NCBI RefSeq assembly: GCF_003025035.1
Contig: NZ_PYJN01000013.1
Span: forward strand, 310,001-374,000
Reading direction: 5' to 3'
From: Rhizobium sp. SEMIA4064
Lineage (GTDB): Bacteria; Pseudomonadota; Alphaproteobacteria; Rhizobiales; Rhizobiaceae
Length of the DNA stretch: 64,000 bases
The translations under genes were made by a program, and so were the position numbers. Position 1 is the first letter of the stretch; each line of letters opens with the position of its first letter. The notes below the pieces were generated by a model, which ran no database searches, was not told where the DNA came from, and saw only the letters and a list, made by a program, of their open reading frames with translations. Positions 33,740 through 42,802 of the stretch are shown here, piece after piece.

Positions 33740-34750
33740 ATGATTCAGAAAAACTGGCAGGAACTGATCAAGCCGAACAAGGTCGAGTTCTCCTCGAGCG
33801 GCCGCACCAAGGCAACGCTCGTGGCCGAACCGCTGGAGCGTGGCTTCGGTCTCACCCTCGGCAACGCGCTGCGTCGCGTTCTGCTGTCCTCTCTGCGCGG
33901 CGCCGCTGTGACGGCCGTGCAGATCGACGGCGTGCTGCATGAGTTCTCCTCTATCCCGGGTGTGCGGGAAGACGTGACGGACATCGTGCTGAACATCAAG
34001 GAAATCGCCATCAAGATGGACGGCGATGACAGCAAGCGCATGGTCGTGCGTAAGCAGGGCCCAGGCGTAGTAACGGCTGGCGACATCCAGACGGTCGGCG
34101 ATATCGAAATCCTCAACCCCGAGCATGTCATCTGCACGCTCGACGAGGGCGCCGAAATCCGCATGGAATTCACCGTCAACAACGGCAAGGGCTATGTCCC
34201 GGCCGAGCGCAATCGTGCGGAAGATGCTCCGATCGGCCTTATCCCGGTCGACAGCCTCTATTCGCCGGTCAAGAAGGTGTCCTACAAGGTTGAAAACACC
34301 CGCGAAGGACAGGTTCTCGACTACGACAAGCTGAGCATGTCGATCGAAACCGATGGCTCGATCACCGGCGAAGATGCCGTCGCTTTCGCGGCTCGCATCC
34401 TCCAGGATCAGCTTGGCGTCTTCGTCAACTTCGACGAGCCGCAGAAGGAAGCCGAAGAAGAAGCAGTTACCGAACTTGCTTTCAACCCGGCGCTCCTCAA
34501 GAAGGTGGACGAACTGGAACTGTCTGTTCGCTCGGCAAACTGCCTGAAGAACGACAACATCGTCTATATCGGCGACCTCATTCAGAAGACCGAAGCAGAA
34601 ATGCTCCGCACGCCGAATTTTGGTCGCAAGTCGCTGAACGAAATCAAGGAAGTTCTCGCTTCCATGGGCCTGCACCTCGGCATGGAAGTGCCGGCATGGC
34701 CGCCCGAGAACATCGAAGATCTCGCCAAGCGTTACGAAGACCAATACTAA
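33740..34750 (+). CDS. rpoA: RNA polymerase alpha subunit
   Basis: A 336-residue alpha subunit. The N-terminal assembly domain contains [20 protein letters not shown], the dimerisation helix. After a Glu-rich linker ([11 protein letters not shown]) the C-terminal domain has [17 protein letters not shown] and [18 protein letters not shown], the helices that bind UP elements and activators. GGAAGGCAAGAAC precedes the ATG at 33740. The frame extends upstream into the rpsK 3' end, but that is not used. rplQ follows after 45 bases. Confidence 0.99.
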   Translation: MIQKNWQELIKPNKVEFSSSGRTKATLVAEPLERGFGLTLGNALRRVLLSSLRGAAVTAVQIDGVLHEFSSIPGVREDVTDIVLNIKEIAIKMDGDDSKRMVVRKQGPGVVTAGDIQTVGDIEILNPEHVICTLDEGAEIRMEFTVNNGKGYVPAERNRAEDAPIGLIPVDSLYSPVKKVSYKVENTREGQVLDYDKLSMSIETDGSITGEDAVAFAARILQDQLGVFVNFDEPQKEAEEEAVTELAFNPALLKKVDELELSVRSANCLKNDNIVYIGDLIQKTEAEMLRTPNFGRKSLNEIKEVLASMGLHLGMEVPAWPPENIEDLAKRYEDQY

Positions 34751-34795
34751 CCAATCAAACTGCGGGCGAATGTCTGCAAGTGAAGGAGAATAGCC

Positions 34796-35218
34796 ATGCG
34801 CCACGGTAAAGCCGGCCGCAAGCTGAATAGAACCGCTAGCCACCGCAAGGCGATGTTCGCCAACATGGCGGCTTCGCTCATCACCCATGAGCAGATCGTC
34901 ACCACGCTCCCGAAGGCGAAGGAAATTCGTCCGATCGTCGAGAAGCTGGTCACCCTCGGCAAGCGCGGCGACCTGCACGCTCGTCGTCAGGCCATCTCGC
35001 AGATCCGCGACGCAGCCGTCGTTTCGAAGCTGTTCGACACGATCGCTTCGCGCTACGCCACCCGCAACGGCGGCTACCTGCGCATCATGAAGGCCGGCTT
35101 CCGCCAGGGCGACAATGCCGCTCTCGCTGTTGTTGAGTTCGTCGATCGCGACACCCTCGCCAAGGGCGCAGCCGACAAGGCTCGCGTTGCTGCCGAAGAA
35201 GAAGCCGCAGCCGCTTAA
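34796..35218 (+). CDS. rplQ: 50S ribosomal protein L17
   Basis: A 140-residue L17 with the conserved [20 protein letters not shown] start and the [20 protein letters not shown] helix. It is longer than the E. coli protein (127 residues) through an Ala/Glu-rich tail, common in alphaproteobacteria. AAGGAGAATAGCC is a strong ribosome binding site. It is the last gene of the ribosomal block and is followed by a strong palindromic terminator. Confidence 0.98.
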   Translation: MRHGKAGRKLNRTASHRKAMFANMAASLITHEQIVTTLPKAKEIRPIVEKLVTLGKRGDLHARRQAISQIRDAAVVSKLFDTIASRYATRNGGYLRIMKAGFRQGDNAALAVVEFVDRDTLAKGAADKARVAAEEEAAAA

Positions 35219-35242
35219 TCGGCTCGCTTCGAATACAAGATT

Positions 35243-35275
35243 AAGAGGCCGGATGATCGATCATCCGGCCTCTTT
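35243..35275 (+). terminator. Palindromic terminator after rplQ
   Basis: A 32-base perfect palindrome (35243-35274, centre GATCGATC) begins 24 bases after the rplQ stop and runs into TTTGCGTTT. The minimal loop would be TCGA. It marks the end of the ribosomal protein block. Confidence 0.85.
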
Positions 35276-35393
35276 GCGTTTACGATCCGCCGGGGCGGAC
35301 TTTCATCCGACTGATCGCTATGGAATAGCGACGCTGCATTGCTGAGTCGCACACTGGCCTACGCGCATTTACCTGTGAGGAGCGCCGCTGGAC

Positions 35394-35804
35394 ATGCAGC
35401 GAAAAATGACACGCAGAAGAGTGTTCCTATTCTCGGCGCTGCTGCTGACCATAGTCGGCGGTCTGGCGCTGCGCCGATATGGCTATGCGATGCATCTGCC
35501 CTTTGTGGCCGTCAAATATGGCGGCTCACTATTGTGGGGAGCGATGGTCTATTGGCTCCTCGCGACGATCTTCGTTTCGACAAGGCGTTTCAGGGTCGCT
35601 TCGGCGGCGGCGATTGTCGCTGTGTTCGTCGAACTTTTCAGGCTTTGGCATACGCCGGCGCTGGATGCATTTCGATTGACCACCGCCGGGGCTCTGTTGC
35701 TGGGCCGGGTGTTTTCCCCTTGGAATATCTTGGCCTACGCCACCGGTATCGCGATGGCGCTGGTCCTTGATCGTGCGCTGTCGGGGCCCAAACCTTCTGT
35801 CTGA
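35394..35804 (+). CDS. DUF2809 membrane protein, 136 aa
   Basis: A small integral membrane protein matching the DUF2809 pattern: Arg-rich start, VKYGGSLLWGAMVYWLL, then VELFRLWHTPALDAFRLTTAG and LGRVFSPWNILAYATGIAM. Four hydrophobic helices lie near residues 8-25, 42-62, 66-82 and 110-128. The function of this family is unknown to me. GAGGAG lies 11 bases before the ATG at 35394; the ATG at 35406 is an alternative start. It is convergent with the DinB gene, with only 13 bases between them. Confidence 0.75.
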   Translation: MQRKMTRRRVFLFSALLLTIVGGLALRRYGYAMHLPFVAVKYGGSLLWGAMVYWLLATIFVSTRRFRVASAAAIVAVFVELFRLWHTPALDAFRLTTAGALLLGRVFSPWNILAYATGIAMALVLDRALSGPKPSV

Positions 35805-35817
35805 ATGCCGGCACGCC

Positions 35818-36336
35818 TCATTCGGCGGCGGCAGTCAGCCGGCGCGAGGGTTCGCTGCGGTGAAGATGAACCGCAAGCGTGTCCCAGGGCGGCGTGATGG
35901 AGAGTTGTGTCAGGAGGCGGCCAATCTCGCCCCTGTGATAGCCTCCATGCGTGACGACGTGGAGGAGCATTTCCTGGCGCGTCATGCAGCCTCTGTCTCC
36001 GTCCGTGAAGACAAATGGCAAAGCTTCGGATAGAAGCTCGGGGCTGATGGTTTCGAGGTATTTCAGGTACCATTGATCCGAGGCGGTCAGCGCCGCATGA
36101 AGATCCAGAAGGGAAGGCGTCTCGGGTGTGTTGTCGTCTGCGTAGCCATGCTCCTGCCCGGTCAGATGCGCCGCAAATATCCGGGCGACGACCAGCGAAT
36201 GATTCATCAGGCGTATCGAGAGATGGCGCTCCTTGCCATGCTGTGTCGGATCGAGGTGGCCGATGCTGTCGAGCAGTTCCTTATTCGCCCAGGCCTGATA
36301 GTTGAAAAGAGTCTGCAGCAATGACAATTCGCTCAT
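35818..36336 (-). CDS. DinB-family metal-binding protein
   Basis: A 172-residue four-helix DinB-like protein. The metal triad is visible as His46 in the first long helix region (LMNHSLVVARIF) and His130 and His134 in THGGYHRGEIGRLL. Family members include thiol-dependent transferases and hydrolases; the substrate cannot be read from sequence. No signal peptide is present, so it is cytosolic. It is transcribed divergently from the broken TetR gene with 71 bases between them, so that regulator may have controlled it. This is a positional inference. Confidence 0.85.
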   Translation of the reverse strand: MSELSLLQTLFNYQAWANKELLDSIGHLDPTQHGKERHLSIRLMNHSLVVARIFAAHLTGQEHGYADDNTPETPSLLDLHAALTASDQWYLKYLETISPELLSEALPFVFTDGDRGCMTRQEMLLHVVTHGGYHRGEIGRLLTQLSITPPWDTLAVHLHRSEPSRRLTAAAE

Positions 36337-36407
36337 GATGATATTGCCCTTTCGGCGGCCGGAAAAATGCGAGTAGAGTGTTCACATTTTTACGAAGCGG
36401 GGAGCGC

Positions 36408-37045
36408 ATGTCTACTCGCATTAAAAAGCCGCGGTCGCCGATGCGGAAAGAGCCGAGCCAGGCGCGTTCGCGGGCAACGGTGGACGCGATCATCGAGGCC
36501 GGTGCTCGCATTTTGGGCGACCACGGATGGGCCTGCTTCACGACGAATACCGTCGCGGCCGTAGCTGGCATAAGTATCGGTTCGCTCTATCAGTATTTTC
36601 CAGACAAGCTCTCTCTGGTCGAAGCCATAAGACGCCGCCATTTCGACGAAGTCCTAACCGTCCTGCGTCAGGCGACTGCATCCGACTTGCCGCTGCAACG
36701 GAGTGTCGAGGCCCTTGTACAAGGGATGATCGATGCTCACAGTGTGAACCCGGAGCTTCACAGGGTGCTTCTGGACGAGGTGCCTGGGCTTGAAGGTTCG
36801 AGATCTGCCATGATGCGTTTTTGGCAGACTATCAAAATCATTACAGGCGTTTTGTGGCTGCGAATCGGAGCGGCAACGCTGGTCCTTCGAACGACATTCT
36901 CGCTCAACTCATCTCCGGCGTGGTGGAAGGCGTCATCCATAACGGGGCTCGAAAGGGCACCCTGGATTCGCCAGAGCTGAAGCAGGAACTGGTGAGAATG
37001 ATCTGCTCCTATCTTGGCAGCGTCGATAGACAAGAGATGATGTGA
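36408..37045 (+). pseudogene. TetR-family regulator with internal frameshift
   Basis: The ATG at 36408, behind GCGGGGAG, begins a TetR protein. The helix-turn-helix is clear in TVDAIIEAGARILGDHG and AAVAGISIGSLYQYFPDKL. After SRSA (codon at 36807) the frame changes: continuing in frame 1 gives MMRFWQTIK and a tail unlike the family, whereas the -1 frame from 36809 reads HDAFLADYQNHYRRFVAANR and runs on through ISGVVEGVIHNGARKG to a stop at 37045. One missing base, probably a C in the GCC at 36807-36809, explains this. If the sequence is correct the protein is truncated to about 190 residues with a wrong ligand-binding end. A sequencing error is the alternative. Confidence 0.8.
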
Positions 37046-37183
37046 GCAGCGAGCTCGGCTTTGCGGCCTCAGTCGGCTTGTCGCGCCTCCCACCCCCGAG
37101 CGCATAGCTGCATTTCACATTTTCGATAGAGCTTAGGGCTAAAATAATTTGAATACTAACTAATTTAATGCTAATAGATTGCT

Positions 37184-37660
37184 ATGAAATCTTTTGGCGC
37201 CCTGCAACGCATATTCACTGCCAATCTCCTTTCGACCGGCCGCCAATGGCGCCGGGCCGTCGATCTTGCGCTTAGCTCCCATGGCATCTTGGAGGCTGCC
37301 GCCGCGCCGCTCATATGGATCGGCCGTCTTGGCGGCGGTGTGCGGCAGGTGGCCCTTGCCAATTATGTCGGCATCGAAGGGCCGTCGCTGGTGAGGTTGC
37401 TCGACCAGCTTGAAGCTCTGGGGCTTGTCCTGCGCAAGGACGATCCGACGGATCGCCGGGCAAAGGGCCTATGGCTGACGGCCAAGGGCGAGATGCTCGC
37501 CGCCCGCATGGAAGAGACGCTTGACGAATTGCGCGGCAGGATCCTTGCCAATGTCGACAAGGCCGATCTCGAAGCCGCGATCCGTGTGTTGCAGGCCTTC
37601 GATGATTTCGAGGAGCCGAAGCCTTCCGAATCCAATCCGCAGCGCGAAGCCGTGTCATGA
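37184..37660 (+). CDS. MarR-family transcriptional regulator
   Basis: A 158-residue winged-helix regulator. The recognition part is ALANYVGIEGPSLVRLLDQL, followed by EALGLVLRKDDPTDRRAKGLWLT, the wing with the family DxRxK-like pattern, and a C-terminal dimerisation helix. The stop overlaps the FUSC start codon (ATGA), so it is cotranslated with the efflux genes it probably controls. The upstream 138 bases are AT-rich and hold the likely promoter and operator. MarR proteins usually sense aromatic acids or other small amphiphiles. Confidence 0.9.
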   Translation: MKSFGALQRIFTANLLSTGRQWRRAVDLALSSHGILEAAAAPLIWIGRLGGGVRQVALANYVGIEGPSLVRLLDQLEALGLVLRKDDPTDRRAKGLWLTAKGEMLAARMEETLDELRGRILANVDKADLEAAIRVLQAFDDFEEPKPSESNPQREAVS

Positions 37661-39726
37661 ACCTTCCGTCCTGGCGCGACTGGCTGTTTTCGGCCAAGGC
37701 CTTTCTCGCATCCATGCTTGCGCTGTTCATCGCGCTGTCGCTGGATCTCCCGCGGCCCTATTGGGCCATGGCGGCCGTTTATGTCGTAGCCAATCCGCTC
37801 GCAGGGGCAACGAGTTCGAAAGCGCTTTATCGCGCGCTCGGAACTCTCCTGGGAGCCTCCGCCGCGGTCTTCTTCGTTCCGCTCTTCGTCGATGCTCCCG
37901 AACTTCTTTCCATTGTCGTCGCGCTATGGACTGGGACGCTGCTGTTCATTTCGATGCTCGACCGGACGTCGCGCAGCTACGTTTTCATGCTCGCTGGCTA
38001 TTCGCTGCCATTGATCGCCTTGCCGACCGTCGGCTCGCCTCAAACGATCTTCGACGTCGCACTCGCCCGCTCGGAAGAGATCATCATCGGCATCGTTTGC
38101 GCCAGCATTGTCAGCGCCACCGTTTTTCCGACCAGCGTCAGCACCGTTCTCGGTCAACGCATCACGACATGGCTCGATGACGCCGGCAGTTGGGCGGATG
38201 AAATTCTGCGCGGGGAGGGCGCGTCACCCGCGACACCGCTGAAACGGCAGAAACTCGCGGCCGATGTCACGGGGCTTGATCTCATCATCAGCCAGCTCGG
38301 CTATGATGCCGGCAGCCGGGACATCGTCCGTCATTCGCGTGAACTGCGCGGCCGCCTGTTGATGCTGCTGCCGCTCTTCTCTTCCCTTGCCGATCGTCTA
38401 CACGCCTTGAAGGCAGGGGAGAACCCCTTGCCTCAGAGCCTCGTCGCGGTCTTGAACGACGTGGCGGATTGGTTGGGGCAAGGCGGCGGCAGCAAGGCCG
38501 GCGATACCGTCGACATTCTGTCGCGAAAGATTGAGGACTTGCAGCAAAGCGATCCCGATTTCGGCTGGAATGATCTCGTTCTGTCGAGTGCTCTCGCGCG
38601 GCTGAAGGAAATCGTCGATCTCTGGCAGGATTGCCTGACGCTGCGCGATCAGATCATCGCCGGCGGTAAGGGCGGCGTGTGGCGGCCGACTTTCCGGCAC
38701 CGCAACGTCGTCGGACCTAACCGGCATTATGACTATGCGCTGCTCGCCTTTTCCGCCGGCTCCGTAGTCGTCGGAACGGCGATCGCTTGCTTCTTCTGGA
38801 TTTTCACCGGTTGGCAGAATGGCGCCGGCTTCGTCACCATGGCGGCGGTCGCCTGTTCCTTCTTTGCCGCGCTCGATCGCCCCGCACCCTTCATCACATC
38901 CATGTTCATCTGGTGCGCCGTCAGCCTGGTCATTGCCTTCACCTACATCTTCGCCATCCTGCCCGCCATCAACAGCTATGAGATGCTGGTCGTCGCCTTC
39001 GCGCCTCCGTTCCTGTTGCTCGGCCTGCTCATTCCGAGGCCGCAGTCCAATATGCTGGCCATGCTGCTGACGGTGAACAGCGCCTCTTTCATCGCATTGC
39101 AGGACCGCTATACGTCGGATTTCACCACCTTCACCAACGAAGCCATCGCCGCCTTGGCGGGCATCGGTTTCGCGCTCCTCTGGACGCTGATTGCTCGCCC
39201 CTTCGGTGCCGAAATTGCAGCCCGGCGACTGGTGCATGCCGGCTGGGCGGATCTGGCGGAGACGGCCGCCGGCGCCCGCAGTGCCGACTACGAGCGACTG
39301 TCTGGCCGTATTCTCGATCGTTTGGGCCAGCTCGTGCCGCGTCTTGCCGCGGTCGAGGATCGCGAGCTCAAGAAGGTTGACGGGTTTGCAGAGGTTCGCC
39401 TCGGCTTCAATGTGCTGATGCTGCAGAAGGAGCGGGCGCGTCTCGGCGCGTCGAGCGCATCCTCTATCGGGGCCGTTCTATCCGGCATTTCGCATTTCTA
39501 CCGTACAAGGCTGAAGGCCGGCCAGGCGCTCGACGCTCCCGACGATCTTCGTCAGTCGATCGACGAAAGCCTGCGAGTGATCGCCGAGGAGAATGCCGGC
39601 AGCGGCCGCGACAGCCTCGATGCTTTGGTTGGCCTGCGCCGCGCACTTTATCCCCAGGCGCCGCCTCCAGAAAGCTGGCGATCAAAGCAATCCGTCTTCT
39701 TACCTCTTTCCCTTGCCGCAGAATAA
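37657..39726 (+). CDS. FUSC/AaeB-like efflux protein
   Basis: A 689-residue inner-membrane protein of the fusaric acid resistance/AaeB type. About five hydrophobic helices lie in residues 12-150 (from AFLASMLALFIALSLDLPRP) and a second set in about 350-500 (from YALLAFSAGSVVVGTAIAC), with a cytosolic helical domain after each, the usual two-half arrangement. The first half contains the YWAMAAVYVVANP motif near residue 35-47. It works with the DUF1656 protein and the HlyD protein downstream to export aromatic carboxylic acids or similar compounds, which is family knowledge. Coupled to marR by ATGA. Confidence 0.88.
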   Translation: MNLPSWRDWLFSAKAFLASMLALFIALSLDLPRPYWAMAAVYVVANPLAGATSSKALYRALGTLLGASAAVFFVPLFVDAPELLSIVVALWTGTLLFISMLDRTSRSYVFMLAGYSLPLIALPTVGSPQTIFDVALARSEEIIIGIVCASIVSATVFPTSVSTVLGQRITTWLDDAGSWADEILRGEGASPATPLKRQKLAADVTGLDLIISQLGYDAGSRDIVRHSRELRGRLLMLLPLFSSLADRLHALKAGENPLPQSLVAVLNDVADWLGQGGGSKAGDTVDILSRKIEDLQQSDPDFGWNDLVLSSALARLKEIVDLWQDCLTLRDQIIAGGKGGVWRPTFRHRNVVGPNRHYDYALLAFSAGSVVVGTAIACFFWIFTGWQNGAGFVTMAAVACSFFAALDRPAPFITSMFIWCAVSLVIAFTYIFAILPAINSYEMLVVAFAPPFLLLGLLIPRPQSNMLAMLLTVNSASFIALQDRYTSDFTTFTNEAIAALAGIGFALLWTLIARPFGAEIAARRLVHAGWADLAETAAGARSADYERLSGRILDRLGQLVPRLAAVEDRELKKVDGFAEVRLGFNVLMLQKERARLGASSASSIGAVLSGISHFYRTRLKAGQALDAPDDLRQSIDESLRVIAEENAGSGRDSLDALVGLRRALYPQAPPPESWRSKQSVFLPLSLAAE

Positions 39727-39730
39727 AGCC

Positions 39731-39940
39731 ATGCCCGCAGAATTCGATCTTTACGGCGTCTATGTGCCGCGCCTCCTCGTTCTGATGCTTCTGAGCCTCG
39801 GGCTGAGCATCGTCTTCCGCCGTGTCCTGGCCCGGCTCGGTGCCTACTCCCTCGTCTGGCACCGCGGGCTCTTCGACCTTGCCCTCTATGTGCTGTTTCT
39901 TGGGGCCGTTTCCTCTTTCACCCGTTGGTACTTCATATGA
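39731..39940 (+). CDS. DUF1656 (AaeX-like) small membrane protein
   Basis: A 69-residue protein beginning MPAEFDLYGVYVPRLLVLML, with two hydrophobic helices (about residues 12-30 and 48-66). This small family nearly always lies between an AaeB-like and an AaeA-like gene, as here. Its exact role is unknown. It starts four bases after the FUSC gene ends and its stop overlaps the start of the HlyD gene (ATGA). The ATG at 39731 is chosen over the longer upstream frame because that frame lies inside the FUSC gene. Confidence 0.85.
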   Translation: MPAEFDLYGVYVPRLLVLMLLSLGLSIVFRRVLARLGAYSLVWHRGLFDLALYVLFLGAVSSFTRWYFI

Positions 39941-40818
39941 ACGCGTTCAAACTTATCGGCCGGATCGCCGTCACCCTCGTCTTCGTCGCCGCAGCCGTTT
40001 TTGTCGGCCGTCAGCTTTGGGGCCACTATATGGACGAGCCGTGGACGCGAGACGCGCGGCTGCGCGCCGATGTCGTCGGCATTGCGCCCGATGTTTCCGG
40101 CCTGGTGAGTGAAGTCCTGGTAAAGGACAATCAGATCGTCAAGAAAGGCGATGTCCTCTTCCGTGTCGATCGCGACCGCTTCAGCATTGCGCTGGCTCAA
40201 GCCGACGCCGCGCTCGAAGGGGCCAAAGCGACACTCGATCAGGCGCAGCGCGAAAGCGCGCGACAGCAGCGCCTCGGCGATGCCGCCTCGGTCCAGCAGA
40301 AGGAGCAGGCGCAAACCGCGGAAGAACAGGCTCAGGCCGCTCTTGGCCAGGCCACGGCCAATCGCGCTCTCGCCCAGCTCAACCTCGACCGCTCCGAGGT
40401 CAAGGCGACGGTGAACGGCAGCGTTTCCAATCTTAGTCTCCGTCCGGGCGATTACGTCACCGCGGGCAAGGCGAAGGTTGCGCTGATCGACGCCGACTCC
40501 CTACGCGTGGAAGGCTATTTCGAGGAAACCAAGCTGCCGCGTATCCAGATCGGCGATGAGGTATCGATCCATCTGATGGGCCAGACGGAGAAGCTGACGG
40601 GCCATGTGGAGAGCATCGCCACCGGCATAGAGGACCGCGAGCGCACCTCGGGCAGCTTGCTCGCCAATATCACGCCAACCTTCAGTTGGGTTCGTCTGGC
40701 GCAGCGTGTTCCCGTGCGTATTGCTCTCGACAAGGTGCCTGACGACACCAAGCTGATCGCCGGCCTGACCGCGACCGTGGAGGTTTCGCAGCAGCAAAGC
40801 AAAGTCGCTCTCCAATGA
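39937..40818 (+). CDS. HlyD/AaeA-like periplasmic adaptor subunit
   Basis: A 293-residue membrane fusion protein. An N-terminal anchor helix (about residues 5-25) is followed by EPWTRDARLRADVVGIAPDV, the lipoyl half IVKKGDVLFRVDRDRF, an alpha-helical hairpin rich in Gln and Ala (about 85-150), and the second lipoyl half DRSEVKATVNGSVSNLSLRPGD. It would bridge the FUSC pump to an outer membrane channel; no TolC-type gene is in the window. Start coupled to the DUF1656 gene by ATGA. Confidence 0.9.
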   Translation: MNAFKLIGRIAVTLVFVAAAVFVGRQLWGHYMDEPWTRDARLRADVVGIAPDVSGLVSEVLVKDNQIVKKGDVLFRVDRDRFSIALAQADAALEGAKATLDQAQRESARQQRLGDAASVQQKEQAQTAEEQAQAALGQATANRALAQLNLDRSEVKATVNGSVSNLSLRPGDYVTAGKAKVALIDADSLRVEGYFEETKLPRIQIGDEVSIHLMGQTEKLTGHVESIATGIEDRERTSGSLLANITPTFSWVRLAQRVPVRIALDKVPDDTKLIAGLTATVEVSQQQSKVALQ

Positions 40819-40820
40819 CG

Positions 40821-40851
40821 AACTGAAGCCCGAGAACGACGGGCTTCAGTT
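40821..40851. terminator. Bidirectional terminator between efflux operon and msrQ
   Basis: A perfect 12-pair stem (40821-40832 with 40840-40851) with a seven-base loop lies between two convergent genes, starting three bases after the HlyD stop. A and T runs flank it weakly (AACTGAAG/CTTCAGTT), so it can serve both directions. Confidence 0.7.
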
Positions 40852-40857
40852 CCGATC

Positions 40858-41511
40858 CTAAGCGGCTTTGGAGCGGGAAACCGCAGCCGGTTTCCGCACC
40901 GCCCTGCGTTTCTCCATCATGATCGGACGGTACGATCGATAAAGGATCATGGCCATCAGCAGGCCGATATAGATGAATTGCTCCAGCGACAGCACCTTGG
41001 TCGACAGCGCGAAATGCAGCGCGCCGCAGGCGGCGATGATGTAGACCAGCCGATGCAGCCAGATCCATTTCTTGCCGAGACGTTTGATCGAAAAATTGTT
41101 GGAGGTCACGGCCAGCGCGAGCAGCATCACAAGCCCCGCCATGCCGAACATGATGAAGGGCCGCTTCAGCACATCGCCGATGAGGGCCTGCACGTCCAGC
41201 GCCTGGTCGAGGATCATATAGACTGCCAGATGCATCAGCGCGTAGTAGAAGCAGAGCAGGCCAAGCGCCCGGCGGTAGCGCAGGTAGTTCCAGCCAAAGA
41301 GATCGCGCGCCGGGGTGACGGCGAGCGTCAAGAGCAGGAAGCGGATCGCCCAGAGCCCGAGGAATAGCTCGAAGGTCTTCACCGCATCGGCGCCGAGCTG
41401 GTCCGTGGTGCCGAGATAGAATTCCCATGCGGCCGGTATCAGGCCGACGACGTAAAGCGTCCAGACGGAAGCAGGCTGCCAGCGTTTGGGCAGGGCGAGG
41501 GAAAGAGTCAT
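40858..41511 (-). CDS. msrQ: MsrQ, heme subunit of periplasmic methionine sulfoxide reductase
   Basis: A 217-residue six-span ferric-reductase-like protein. Conserved features are TPARDLFGWNYLRYRRALGL, HLAVYMILDQ with a helix histidine, and WIWLHRLVYIIAACGALHF with two more histidines, the likely heme ligands. It passes electrons from the quinone pool or flavin to MsrP, the preceding gene. The start is the ATG at 41511, which shares one base with the msrP stop (TGATG); the longer upstream frame is an artefact of overlap with msrP. Confidence 0.93.
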   Translation of the reverse strand: MTLSLALPKRWQPASVWTLYVVGLIPAAWEFYLGTTDQLGADAVKTFELFLGLWAIRFLLLTLAVTPARDLFGWNYLRYRRALGLLCFYYALMHLAVYMILDQALDVQALIGDVLKRPFIMFGMAGLVMLLALAVTSNNFSIKRLGKKWIWLHRLVYIIAACGALHFALSTKVLSLEQFIYIGLLMAMILYRSYRPIMMEKRRAVRKPAAVSRSKAA

Positions 41512-42458
41512 CAGAAATTCGCCCGCAGGTCCATGCCGGCATAAAGACTTGCGACCTGATCGGCATAGCCGTTGAAGGGTAGGGTGGGGTGACGATTGGC
41601 GCCGAAGAAGCCGCCTTCGCCGATGCGGCGCTCGGTCGCCTGGCTCCAGCGCGGGTGATCGACCGCGGGATTGACGTTGGCATAGAAGCCGTATTCCTGG
41701 CTGTTGGTCGCTTGCCAGGTGTTCACTGGCTGCTTGTCGGTGAGCGTGATGCGGACAATCGACTTGATGCCCTTGAAGCCATATTTCCAAGGCACGACAA
41801 GGCGGATCGGCGCGCCGTTCGCATTCGGCAACATCTCGCCATAGAGACCGACGGCCAAAAGTGTCAGCGGATTGCGCGCTTCATCGAGCCGCAGGCCTTC
41901 GACATAGGGCCAGTTCAGCGACTGGAAAACGCCTGACTGCCCGGGCATCTCCTCCGGCCGTACGACCGTTTCGAAGGCGACGAATTTGGCGCTGCCAAGC
42001 GGCTCGACCTTGTCGAGCAGGGCAGAGAGCGGAAAGCCGTCCCAGGGAATGACCATCGACCATGCCTCGACGCAGCGCATGCGATAGACGCGCTCTTCCG
42101 GCGGAAAGTCCTTGATCAGCGCATCGATGTCGAATGTGCCGGGTTTGCCGACCATGCCATCGACCTTGACGGTCCAGGGCCGCGGCTTGAAATTGCCCGA
42201 AAGCTTCGCCGGATCGGCCTTGTCGAGACCGAATTCATAGAAATTGTTGTAAGTGGTGACGTCCTTGAGCGGCGTCAGTTTCTCGTCGACCGTATAGTTG
42301 CTCTTCGTCGCGTTCAACGTATCGGCAAAAGCGCTTTTCCCGCTAGCAATCGCGAGGCCGGCGCCGGCCGCAGCCGTCAGGAATTCCCGGCGCCTCAGAT
42401 AGACCGAGCGCGGCGTGATCTCGGAAGAAGCGATCTTCGGCGGGCGATAGGAAGGCAT
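41511..42458 (-). CDS. msrP: MsrP, molybdopterin methionine sulfoxide reductase
   Basis: A 315-residue sulfite-oxidase-fold enzyme that repairs oxidised methionine in periplasmic proteins. The N-terminus has the Tat signal [18 protein letters not shown] (residues 21-38) with an AFA cleavage region near 43-46. The molybdenum ligand is Cys129 in [31 protein letters not shown] and YGFKGIKSI are further family landmarks. AAAGGAATATTGTA precedes the ATG at 42458, so the longer upstream frame is not used. It forms an operon with msrQ. Confidence 0.95.
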   Translation of the reverse strand: MPSYRPPKIASSEITPRSVYLRRREFLTAAAGAGLAIASGKSAFADTLNATKSNYTVDEKLTPLKDVTTYNNFYEFGLDKADPAKLSGNFKPRPWTVKVDGMVGKPGTFDIDALIKDFPPEERVYRMRCVEAWSMVIPWDGFPLSALLDKVEPLGSAKFVAFETVVRPEEMPGQSGVFQSLNWPYVEGLRLDEARNPLTLLAVGLYGEMLPNANGAPIRLVVPWKYGFKGIKSIVRITLTDKQPVNTWQATNSQEYGFYANVNPAVDHPRWSQATERRIGEGGFFGANRHPTLPFNGYADQVASLYAGMDLRANF

Positions 42459-42471
42459 TACAATATTCCTT

Positions 42472-42485
42472 TCTACGATCGTAGA
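42472..42485. promoter_or_regulatory. Palindromic operator candidate upstream of msrPQ
   Basis: TCTACGATCGTAGA is a perfect 14-base palindrome ending 14 bases before the msrP start codon. A regulator dimer site is the simplest reading; a short mRNA hairpin in the leader is the alternative. Confidence 0.45.
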
Positions 42486-42675
42486 GATGATACGGCCTCT
42501 ACGGAGGAGAAGCACGATTTGTTACCGTCTTACGACGTTATTTCTTTTCAACGGAAACCAACTTTTTGTGTGCTTCCGTGAGGGAATAAATCGTCTTCTG
42601 CGGTGTCCATGTCATTTGGCCGATGACTGAGCCCGAGACTTGCTTTGCCCTTGCGGCGTACCGGATTCGGTCTAG

Positions 42676-42705
42676 TTGACAGTGACAGTCCGGTGCGATT
42701 GGATT
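42676..42705 (+). promoter_or_regulatory. Candidate ilvD promoter
   Basis: A consensus -35 box TTGACA at 42676-42681 is followed after 17-18 bases by TTGGAT/TGGATT (42699-42705), a poor -10 box. The distance to the ilvD start would leave a leader of about 90 bases. Confidence 0.35.
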
Positions 42706-42802
42706 AGGACAATTCCAAAAAGCAGGATTGTCGGCGCTCCCTTCGGCGCAAAGCCTTGGCCGGCCGGCGCCTCACAATTTCCAAGACGACGAGGAAGACA
42801 CC

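Larger units (their letters stand above)
42459..42802. other. Divergent msrP-ilvD intergenic region
   Basis: A 344-base gap between divergent genes. It contains the 14-base palindrome at 42472-42485 close to msrP and a promoter candidate for ilvD at 42676-42705. GATCGTAGAG and CCTCTACGG around 42478-42500 repeat the CTAC/GTAG theme. I saw no RNA gene or leader peptide with a run of Val, Leu or Ile codons, so no classic attenuator for ilvD. Confidence 0.5.
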
